Below are positions 57,996 through 64,000 of a DNA stretch of 64,000 nucleotides, one piece after another. Source of the stretch: Prevotella sp. (GTDB lineage: Bacteria; Bacteroidota; Bacteroidia; Bacteroidales; Bacteroidaceae). The stretch is from the NCBI GenBank assembly GCA_017554105.1, contig JAFZIY010000016.1, positions 1 to 64,000 on the forward strand, read 5' to 3'. Both the position numbers and the translations under genes were made by a program. Under the pieces are notes generated by a model, which saw only the letters and a program-made list of their open reading frames with translations, made no database searches and was not told the origin of the DNA. Each line of letters starts with the position of its first letter. Position 1 is the stretch's first letter.

Positions 57996-58868
57996 ATGAA
58001 ATTAAAAATCGTTGTACTTGCTAAGCAAGTTCCCGACACTCGTAATGTCGGCAAGGACGCAATGACTGCCGAAGGCACCGTGAATCGCGCTGCTCTGCCG
58101 GCAATCTTCAATCCTGAAGATTTAAATGCTTTGGAACAGGCGCTCCGTCTTAAGGAGCAGAATCCTGGCTCAACGGTAGGAATTCTTACTATGGGTCCTC
58201 CGCGTGCTGGCGAGATTATCCGCCAGGGTCTTTATCGCGGTGCCGATACTGGTTGGCTTCTTACTGACCGTCTTTTTGCTGGTGCCGACACTCTGGCTAC
58301 CAGTTATGCTCTTGCTACGGCAATAAAGAAGATTGGTGATGTTGATATCGTTATCGGTGGTCGTCAGGCTATTGATGGTGATACCGCACAAGTAGGACCA
58401 CAGGTGGCCCAGAAGTTAGGTCTTAATCAGGTGACTTATGCTGAGGAAGTGCTCAGCGTGGAGAATAGTAAGGCTACAATCAAGCGTGTGATTGATGGTG
58501 GTGTGGAGACTGTTGAGGCTCCTCTGCCTGTTGTTATCACCGTTAATGGTAGTGCTGCTCCTTGTCGTCCTCAGAACGCAAAACTGGTAATGAAGTACAA
58601 GCGTGCTACATGCCCTATGGAGCGTCCTGCCGAAGGTACGGCTTATGACAATCTCTATGAGGAGCGTCCTTATCTTACGCTTAATCAGTGGAGCGTAGCT
58701 GATGTCGATGGTGATGTGAACCAGTGTGGTCTTGCAGGCTCTCCTACTAAGGTGAAGGCCATCAAGAACATCGTGTTCCAAGCTAAGGAGTCGAAGACTT
58801 TGACGGCTTCTGACGCTGATATCGAGGGAATGATCAAAGAATTGTTGGAAGAGAAAATCATTGGATAA
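57996..58868 (+). CDS. etfB: Electron transfer flavoprotein beta subunit
   Basis: A 290-residue FixA/EtfB protein that with EtfA carries electrons from acyl-CoA dehydrogenase. Evidence: LKIVVLAKQVPDTRN at the N-terminus, AALPAIFNPEDLNALEQALR, the AMP-site region VDIVIGGRQAIDGDTAQVGP, and the characteristic ESKTLTASDADIEGMIKELLEEKII tail. The operon with EtfA and an acyl-CoA dehydrogenase points to fatty-acid or short-chain acyl-CoA reactions. Anaerobic EtfAB of this kind can also bifurcate electrons; I cannot tell that from the sequence alone. Confidence 0.95.
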   Translation: MKLKIVVLAKQVPDTRNVGKDAMTAEGTVNRAALPAIFNPEDLNALEQALRLKEQNPGSTVGILTMGPPRAGEIIRQGLYRGADTGWLLTDRLFAGADTLATSYALATAIKKIGDVDIVIGGRQAIDGDTAQVGPQVAQKLGLNQVTYAEEVLSVENSKATIKRVIDGGVETVEAPLPVVITVNGSAAPCRPQNAKLVMKYKRATCPMERPAEGTAYDNLYEERPYLTLNQWSVADVDGDVNQCGLAGSPTKVKAIKNIVFQAKESKTLTASDADIEGMIKELLEEKIIG

Positions 58869-58874
58869 AGAGAT

Positions 58875-59900
58875 ATGGCTAATAATGTATTTGTATATTG
58901 CGAGATAGAAGGTACTCAGGTACAGGAAGTATCTCAGGAGTTGCTGACCAAGGGTCGCAAACTCGCCAATGAATTAGGTGTTGAGCTTCATGCCGTAGTC
59001 ATCGGTACGGGCATTAAGAATAAGGTAGAAGACCAGATATTGCCATATGGCGTTGACAAACTCTTTGTTTTCGATGGCGAAGGTCTTTTCCCATACACTT
59101 CAGCACCTCATACTGACATCATGGTTAACCTCTTCAACGAGGAGAAACCACAGATTTGTCTTATGGGTGCTACTGTAATAGGCCGTGACCTCGGTCCTCG
59201 CGTTTCTTCTTCACTTACCTCTGGTCTTACTGCCGATTGTACAGAGCTTGAGATTGGTGACTTTGAGGACAAGAAGGCAGGCAAGACTTACGAGAATCTT
59301 CTTTATCAGATTCGTCCTGCATTCGGTGGTAACATCGTTGCAACAATCGTTAACCCAGAGCATCGTCCTCAGATGGCAACCGTCCGTTCAGGTGTAATGC
59401 AGAAGGCTATCTATGAAGGTAAGGCTAAGGGTGAGGTTGTTTATCCTGAAGTTTCGAAGTATGTAAGCCCTGAGGCTTTTGTTGTTAAGGTACTTGACCA
59501 CCATGTTGAGGCTGCAAAGCACAACCTGAAGGGTGCGCCCATCGTGGTTGCTGGTGGTTATGGCGTTGGTTCCAAGGAAGGTTTCGACCAGTTGTTCCAG
59601 CTTGCTAAGGTTCTCCATGGTGAGGTTGGTGGCAGCCGTGCCGCTGTTGATGCTGGTTGGATAGACCACGATCGTCAGATTGGTCAGACAGGTGTTACCG
59701 TTCATCCGAAGGTTTACATCGCATGTGGTATCTCTGGACAGATTCAGCACATCGCAGGTATGCAGGACTCAGGTATCATCATCAGCGTCAATAACGACCC
59801 AGATGCTCCAATCAACAAGATTGCTGACTATGTTATCGTCGGCACAGTTGAAGAGGTTGTACCTAAGCTGATTAAGTACTACAAGCAGAACTCGAAGTAA
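58875..59900 (+). CDS. etfA: Electron transfer flavoprotein alpha subunit
   Basis: A 341-residue EtfA/FixB. The N-terminal domain (VFVYCEIEGTQVQEVSQELL, ATVIGRDLGPRVSSSLTSGL) is followed by the FAD-binding C-terminal domain (VVAGGYGVGSKEGFDQLFQL, SRAAVDAGWIDHDRQIGQTG, GISGQIQHIAGMQDSGIIIS, NNDPDAPINKIADYVIVGTV). The Rossmann-like FAD loop and the SGQIQH/DPDAPI motifs are complete. It lies 6 bp after etfB and 1 bp before a small membrane-protein gene. Confidence 0.95.
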   Translation: MANNVFVYCEIEGTQVQEVSQELLTKGRKLANELGVELHAVVIGTGIKNKVEDQILPYGVDKLFVFDGEGLFPYTSAPHTDIMVNLFNEEKPQICLMGATVIGRDLGPRVSSSLTSGLTADCTELEIGDFEDKKAGKTYENLLYQIRPAFGGNIVATIVNPEHRPQMATVRSGVMQKAIYEGKAKGEVVYPEVSKYVSPEAFVVKVLDHHVEAAKHNLKGAPIVVAGGYGVGSKEGFDQLFQLAKVLHGEVGGSRAAVDAGWIDHDRQIGQTGVTVHPKVYIACGISGQIQHIAGMQDSGIIISVNNDPDAPINKIADYVIVGTVEEVVPKLIKYYKQNSK

Positions 59901-59901
59901 A

Positions 59902-60078
59902 ATGAAAGCTTTAGATATCTTACTCATCATATGCGCTATGGCATTGCTCGTTGTCAGTTATTTTATCGGCAATGCAGAGCTGAAGGCTTTGATAACATTC
60001 TGTGCTATTATGTGCGGAGTTGGTTTTGGTGCAAGATGGGGAGGTAGGCAACATCAAAAGAATCAAGAAAACAAATAA
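59902..60078 (+). CDS. Small two-helix membrane protein between etfA and acyl-CoA dehydrogenase
   Basis: A 58-residue protein with two predicted helices: DILLIICAMALLVVSYFIG (about residues 5-23) and ALITFCAIMCGVGFGARWG (about 29-47). A basic, Gln/Asn-rich tail follows (GRQHQKNQENK). It starts 1 bp after the etfA stop and ends 7 bp before the acyl-CoA dehydrogenase start, so it is an operon member by position. No family is recognised. It could anchor the ETF/dehydrogenase complex to the membrane. The very tight spacing on both sides supports a real gene. Confidence 0.7.
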   Translation: MKALDILLIICAMALLVVSYFIGNAELKALITFCAIMCGVGFGARWGGRQHQKNQENK

Positions 60079-60085
60079 GATAATT

Positions 60086-61813
60086 ATGGCAAACTATTAT
60101 AGCGATCATCCTGAGATCGGGTTCTACTTGAACCATCCCCTGATGGCTCGTATCGTTGAGCTTAAGGAAAAAGGCTTTGCTGATGCAAAGGAATATGACT
60201 ACGCCCCAGTTGACCTGGGCGACGCCATCGAGAATTACAAGCAGATTCTTGATATCACTGGCGACGTGGCTGCTAACATCATTGCACCGAATGCTGAGGA
60301 TGTTGACCTCGAAGGTCCACACCTTGAGAACGGCCGTATGATTTACGCAAGCAAGACCTACGAGAACCTCGATGCTACCCGCAAGGCTGGCCTTTGGGGT
60401 GTTTCTATGCCTCGTCGTTATGGCGGTCTAAACTTGCCTAACGCCGTGTTCTCCATGCTTTCTGAAATGATTTCGGCTGCTGATGCTGGTTTCCAAAACA
60501 TCTGGAGCTTGCAGAGTTGTATTGATACACTCTATGAGTTCGGTTCAGAGGAGCAGCGCCAGAAGTACATCCCACGTGTTTGTGCAGGTGAAGGAATGTC
60601 AATGGACCTCACGGAGCCTGATGCTGGTTCTGACCTCCAGCGCGTGATGCTGAAGGCAACCTTTGACGAAAAAGAGAATTGCTGGCGCTTGAATGGAGTT
60701 AAGCGTTTCATCACCAATGGTGACTCAGACATCCACCTCGTGCTGGCTCGTTCAGAGGAGGGCACCAAGGACGGACGCGGCCTCTCAATGTTCATTTACG
60801 ACAAGAAGCAGGGTGGTGTCAATGTACGTCATATTGAGCATAAGCTCGGTATTCATGGTTCACCTACTTGTGAGCTTACATATAAGAATGCAAAGGCAGA
60901 GCTTTGTGGAAGCACTCGTTTAGGTCTAATCAAATATGTGATGGCACTTATGAATGGTGCCCGTCTGGGTATTGCAGCACAGAGTGTCGGCGTGGAGCAA
61001 GAGGCTTATAACGAGGCGTTGGCATATGCAAAGGAGCGTCAGCAGTTTGGTGACAAGATTATCAACTTCCCTGCTGTCTATGACATGCTTTCTCGTATGA
61101 AGGCAAAACTCGACGCTGGTCGTTCTTTGCTTTATGAGACAGCTGCCTATGTTGACGTTTACAAGTGCCTGGAAGATATCGAGCGCGACCGTAAGCTCAC
61201 ACCAGAGGAGCGTCAGGAAATGAAGAAATACCAGCGTCTTGCTGATGCCTTCACTCCATTGGCAAAGGGAATGAACTCTGAGTATGCCAACCAGAATGCC
61301 TATGATGCCATCAGCGTTCATGGTGGTTCGGGCTTCATTATGGAGTACAAGAGCCAACGCTTGTTCCGCGATGCTCGTATATTCTCTATTTACGAGGGAA
61401 CTACACAGCTTCAGGTGGTTGCTGCAATCCGTTATATCTCTAACGGTACGATGCTTCAGAACATCAAGGATATGATTGCCGCACTGCCTGCAGAGGCTAA
61501 TGCAACCCTGAAAGCACGTGTTGAGAAGCTGCTTCCTGTATATGAGGACGCACTCAACTATGCCAAGGGTCTTGACAATCAGGATGCTTTCGATTTCCTT
61601 GCCCGTCGCCTGTATGACATGACCGCAGAACTGGTAATGAGTCTGCTCATCATCCGCGATGCCGCCAAGGCTCCAGAGTTCTTTGCAAAGAGTGCTCAGG
61701 TATATGTACGCATGACGGAAGAGGATGTAATCGGCAAGTCTGCATACATCAAGAACTTCAATGCAGAAGACCTTGTTAGCTTCCGCGCAGCTTCTCAGGA
61801 AGATGCATGCTAA
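60086..61813 (+). CDS. Acyl-CoA dehydrogenase
   Basis: A 575-residue flavoenzyme that oxidises acyl-CoA to enoyl-CoA and passes electrons to EtfAB. It starts MANYYSDHPEIGFYLNHPLM and has GLWGVSMPRRYGGLNLPNAV. The flavin/substrate signature is SMDLTEPDAGSDLQRVM, with RLNGVKRFITNGDSDIHLV, then MALMNGARLGIAAQSVGVEQ and NQNAYDAISVHGGSGFIMEY. The C-terminal extra ~120 residues make it longer than the ~380-residue short-chain enzymes and match the VLCAD/AidB-like class of Bacteroidetes. A longer frame from 60002 overlaps the small gene and is not used. Confidence 0.94.
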   Translation: MANYYSDHPEIGFYLNHPLMARIVELKEKGFADAKEYDYAPVDLGDAIENYKQILDITGDVAANIIAPNAEDVDLEGPHLENGRMIYASKTYENLDATRKAGLWGVSMPRRYGGLNLPNAVFSMLSEMISAADAGFQNIWSLQSCIDTLYEFGSEEQRQKYIPRVCAGEGMSMDLTEPDAGSDLQRVMLKATFDEKENCWRLNGVKRFITNGDSDIHLVLARSEEGTKDGRGLSMFIYDKKQGGVNVRHIEHKLGIHGSPTCELTYKNAKAELCGSTRLGLIKYVMALMNGARLGIAAQSVGVEQEAYNEALAYAKERQQFGDKIINFPAVYDMLSRMKAKLDAGRSLLYETAAYVDVYKCLEDIERDRKLTPEERQEMKKYQRLADAFTPLAKGMNSEYANQNAYDAISVHGGSGFIMEYKSQRLFRDARIFSIYEGTTQLQVVAAIRYISNGTMLQNIKDMIAALPAEANATLKARVEKLLPVYEDALNYAKGLDNQDAFDFLARRLYDMTAELVMSLLIIRDAAKAPEFFAKSAQVYVRMTEEDVIGKSAYIKNFNAEDLVSFRAASQEDAC

Positions 61814-61820
61814 TTGCTTG

Positions 61821-61888
61821 AAGGCTCGTTAAGAGCCTTTCTTCCAAAATAATAAAGTCCGGAGAATTATTTCTTCGGATTTTTTTTA
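61821..61888 (+). terminator. Hairpins after the etf-acyl-CoA dehydrogenase operon
   Basis: AAGGCTC-GTTAA-GAGCCTT (61821-61839) is a perfect stem. A second hairpin, GTCCGGAGAA/TTCTTCGGAT (about 61857-61880), is followed by a T8 run. Confidence 0.75.
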
Positions 61889-61920
61889 TTAAAAAATTAG
61901 TGTATATCGTACAAATTAAT

Positions 61921-61928
61921 TATCTTTG
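61921..61928 (+). promoter_or_regulatory. -7 element for the MGMT-like gene
   Basis: TATCTTTG, 23 bp before the ATG at 61951. No clear TTG partner is visible. Confidence 0.5.
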
Positions 61929-61950
61929 CAGCATTAATTCTATTAAGCCT

Positions 61951-62265
61951 ATGAAACCCATGCATGAAGCTTTCTACAATGATGTCTATAATATTGTGAG
62001 TCAAATTCCTGAAGGAAAAGTTTTGACTTATGGTGTCATTGCCGACCTTACTGGATGGGGAAAGCATCAGCGTATGGTGGGAAAAGCATTGAAGGAAGCT
62101 CCTGCAGAACTTAAGTTACCTTGTCATAGGGTAGTGAGCTCCAATGGCCGCACTGTTCCTGAATGGAATGAACAGATAGATATGTTACGTGATGAGGGCA
62201 TTACATTCCGGAACTCCAATTGTGTTGACATCAAGCGACACATGTGGAGACCGGAAGAGTTTTAG
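61951..62265 (+). CDS. MGMT-fold DNA alkyltransferase-like protein
   Basis: A 104-residue protein of the O6-alkylguanine-DNA alkyltransferase fold. It keeps IPEGKVLTYGVIADLTGWGKHQRMVGKALKEAP (read in parts) and the PCHRVVSSNGRT active-site motif with the acceptor Cys. The N-terminal domain of classical Ogt/Ada enzymes is missing, so it belongs to the short MGMT/ATL-like group. Retention of PCHR, rather than the Trp of ATL proteins, suggests real transferase activity. Two ATGs (61951 and 61960) are possible starts. Confidence 0.87.
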   Translation: MKPMHEAFYNDVYNIVSQIPEGKVLTYGVIADLTGWGKHQRMVGKALKEAPAELKLPCHRVVSSNGRTVPEWNEQIDMLRDEGITFRNSNCVDIKRHMWRPEEF

Positions 62266-62328
62266 AGTTTTTAAAGGTTATGGGGTCACTAAGGCAAGCA
62301 TGGTTTGCGAAAATTAATCTCATAATAT

Positions 62329-63492
62329 ATGGAGAAAATTGTTGAGCTTGTTGAACGTTTGATAAACTTTTGTGGACTTACGGGTGATGCTGTGCCTGTG
62401 GTGCGGCATATTTTATTGGTATTAATTGCCATTATCCTTGCTGCCGGCGCAGGTTTCCTATGCAAGAAGATAATTGTACCACTTATATTAAAGGCCACAC
62501 GTAGGACTAAGGCAACGTGGGATGGTGTCATATTCAATGAGAGTGTACTCAACTCCGCGTGTCATATCGTGCCTGCTATCGTAGTATGGATGCTCCTTCC
62601 GTGGGTGTTCTATCAGTTCCCTACGGTGCGAATGATATTAGGACGCATCACAGCAATATACATCACGGTGATGACTGTCATCACCATCATTGCCTTCATT
62701 GACTCATTCAAACTCTTCGAGGGAGAAAAACGCACGGCAACCCAGCAGTATCTATACACTTTCTGCGGACTCTTAAAGATAGTGATGATATTCATTGCCG
62801 TTATCATTGTCATTTCCATCGTTATCAACAAGAACCCGATGGTGTTGCTGGCTGGTCTCGGTGCGACATCGGCAATTATGATGCTGGTGTTCCAGGATAT
62901 CATAACAGGTCTTGTTGCTGGCGTGCGTCTCACGAGCAACGATATGTTGCAAAAGGGCGACTGGATAACTGTTCCGAAGTCGGGCATTGACGGTATTGTG
63001 GAAGAGATGACGCTGACAACGGTCAAGGTGCGCAATTTTGACAACACGATAATGACCATTTCGCCAAAGACTCTTGTCGATGACTCATTCCAGAACTGGA
63101 AGGGAATGCAGGAGAGTGCGGGAAGAAAGGTGGTGAAGCGCATCTACTATGACTTCCGTAGTGTTGTTGTAGCCGACGAAAAAATGCGTGCCACAATTGT
63201 GGACAATGGTTATTTTGTAGATAAGGACATTGAACCTAAAGCGGTGAATGTCACTCTTTTGCGCCGTTATGTTGAACAATGGCTGAGCAAGGACGAGGCG
63301 GTGAACCCTGACATGACCATACTTGTGAAACAGGCAGAAGCCACCCAGAACGGTCTTGCCGTTGAATTCGTCTTCTTCCTCAAGAACAAAGGAGGTGTGC
63401 CTTACGAGCACGACATCTCCAGGATAATGGAATACATCATTGCCATCACCCCCGATTTCGGTCTTAGGATTTATCAACAACAGGGAAACTGA
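62329..63492 (+). CDS. MscS family mechanosensitive ion channel
   Basis: A 387-residue inner-membrane channel that releases solutes on hypo-osmotic shock. Four or five hydrophobic helices span residues about 20-190 (HILLVLIAIILAAGAGFLCK, IVPAIVVWMLLPWVFYQF, ITAIYITVMTVITIIAFI, IVMIFIAVIIVISIVI). The MscS pore signature follows (MLVFQDIITGLVAGVRLTSN, then KGDWITVPKSGIDGIVEEMT). The cytosolic beta domain (VRNFDNTIMTISPKTLVDDSFQNW) and the C-terminal cage domain end at about residue 387. The TM-rich N-terminus places it in the larger-MscS group. Complete gene. Confidence 0.92.
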   Translation: MEKIVELVERLINFCGLTGDAVPVVRHILLVLIAIILAAGAGFLCKKIIVPLILKATRRTKATWDGVIFNESVLNSACHIVPAIVVWMLLPWVFYQFPTVRMILGRITAIYITVMTVITIIAFIDSFKLFEGEKRTATQQYLYTFCGLLKIVMIFIAVIIVISIVINKNPMVLLAGLGATSAIMMLVFQDIITGLVAGVRLTSNDMLQKGDWITVPKSGIDGIVEEMTLTTVKVRNFDNTIMTISPKTLVDDSFQNWKGMQESAGRKVVKRIYYDFRSVVVADEKMRATIVDNGYFVDKDIEPKAVNVTLLRRYVEQWLSKDEAVNPDMTILVKQAEATQNGLAVEFVFFLKNKGGVPYEHDISRIMEYIIAITPDFGLRIYQQQGN

Positions 63493-63564
63493 TAGTAGAT
63501 AATCGTTAATTGACCATGTCATTAAGCGAAATAAAACATAGTTCGTAGTTCTTTCGTCATAATA

Positions 63565-64000
63565 ATGAATATCATAGTTACCCCAAACATACGTTCCGTT
63601 TGTCCAGATTTCGTAGGTGCAGCAGTCGAGGCATGGGTGCAGAACACCCCTTATTGTCCTGAATTATGGGACGAGATAAATGCAATCTGTGAGGACTGTC
63701 GTAGTCGTTTTACCACAGTAACCATCAAGGAGATGGCAGCCATAGAAGCCACTAGAGGCATATATCGTGCCTGTGGCAAGGATCCTTCGCGCTATCGTCC
63801 CGCTGCTGAGGCTCTCATACGTCGTGTTGTGCAGGGTAAGGAACTGTATCAGATTGACACACTTGTCGACCTCATCAACCTTGCCAGTATGAAATATGGT
63901 TATAGCATAGGTGGTTTCGATGCCGACAAATTTGTCGGAGATACGCTGACTCTTGGTGTTGGAGAACCTGGCGAACCCTACGAGGGCATAGGTCGAGGCA
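63565..64000 (+). CDS. B3/B4 tRNA-binding domain protein, truncated at window end
   Basis: 145 residues are visible before the window ends. The sequence starts MNIIVTPNIRSVCPDFVGAA and continues with ATRGIYRACGKDPSRYRPAAEALIRRVVQGKELY (read in parts), then IDTLVDLINLASMKYGYSIGGFDADKF and GDTLTLGVGEPGEPYEGIG. This is the B3/B4 domain, shared with PheT, where it takes part in editing; free-standing B3/B4 proteins in bacteria are thought to be D-aminoacyl or editing-like hydrolases. The 3' end is outside the window. Confidence 0.85.
   Translation, partial: MNIIVTPNIRSVCPDFVGAAVEAWVQNTPYCPELWDEINAICEDCRSRFTTVTIKEMAAIEATRGIYRACGKDPSRYRPAAEALIRRVVQGKELYQIDTLVDLINLASMKYGYSIGGFDADKFVGDTLTLGVGEPGEPYEGIGRG

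Noticed and set aside
60002-60085. Upstream GTG start for the acyl-CoA dehydrogenase
   Set aside because: It overlaps the 58-residue small gene in another frame and adds non-homologous residues; MANYYSDHPE at 60086 is the family start.

Overview
The window is chromosomal DNA of a Bacteroidales bacterium, most likely a member of the Prevotellaceae. The support is the recurrent Bacteroidetes promoter element TAnnTTTG ahead of many genes, a 2,523-residue SprA (type IX secretion translocon), a PorE-like lipoprotein, a PafA-type phosphatase, lutABC, meso-diaminopimelate dehydrogenase, DUF4827/DUF5056/DUF4332 genes, and abundant small intergenic repeats. I saw no rRNA, tRNA, CRISPR array, transposase, phage or plasmid gene. 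Almost all of it is a housekeeping backbone plus one small surface-sugar cluster.

Layout. 1-4 kb: truncated VOC protein, Cys-rich hypothetical, CDP-alcohol phosphatidyltransferase, flavin reductase, unknown leftward gene, 2-hydroxyacid dehydrogenase, small membrane-anchored protein. 4-6.6 kb: leftward exbB - unknown membrane protein - exbD - exbD operon. 6.8-10.1 kb: Lrp regulator, folA-thyA, RNA m5C methyltransferase. 10.2-12.1 kb: membrane protein, PspC protein, ECF sigma factor and DUF5056 membrane partner. 12.2-17.7 kb: phased palindrome array, hypothetical genes around a TfoX-like gene, PorE-like OmpA lipoprotein, topoisomerase III. 18-20.8 kb: lutABC lactate oxidation operon. 21-25.2 kb: lipoprotein, second ECF sigma factor with an anti-sigma/beta-barrel hybrid, two leftward envelope proteins. 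25.4-33.3 kb: leftward dTDP-sugar cluster (rmlB, FKBP-N-like, purT, fdtA-like, acyltransferase, sulfotransferase-like, Wzx-like flippase, fdtB-like) with no glycosyltransferase. 33.4-36 kb: phosphodiesterase, cytidylate-kinase-like, MATE exporter. 36.2-45.1 kb: subtilase, xseA-xseB, BASS transporter, ilvE, C1 peptidase, PP2C-like protein, DUF4332, ddh. 45.5-55.4 kb: ruvA, sprA, pafA-like. 55.5-57.7 kb: phosphoglucosamine mutase, DUF4827 lipoprotein. 58-64 kb: etfB-etfA-small membrane protein-acyl-CoA dehydrogenase operon, MGMT-like protein, MscS channel, truncated B3/B4-domain protein.

The most unusual content is repeat DNA, not a gene cluster. First, two families of short palindromic elements that normally lie between genes also sit in frame inside three otherwise conserved proteins (VOC protein, FdtB-like aminotransferase, RuvA), each adding a low-complexity peptide. 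Second, four intergenic loci (12.2, 36.0, 45.4 and 55.4 kb) carry arrays of short dyads with exactly the same architecture: two arms around a 5-nt centre, repeated every 22 bp, with five units in the two best arrays. The arm sequences differ between loci while period and centre length stay constant. I do not know a described element with this design, and it is my leading candidate for something new.
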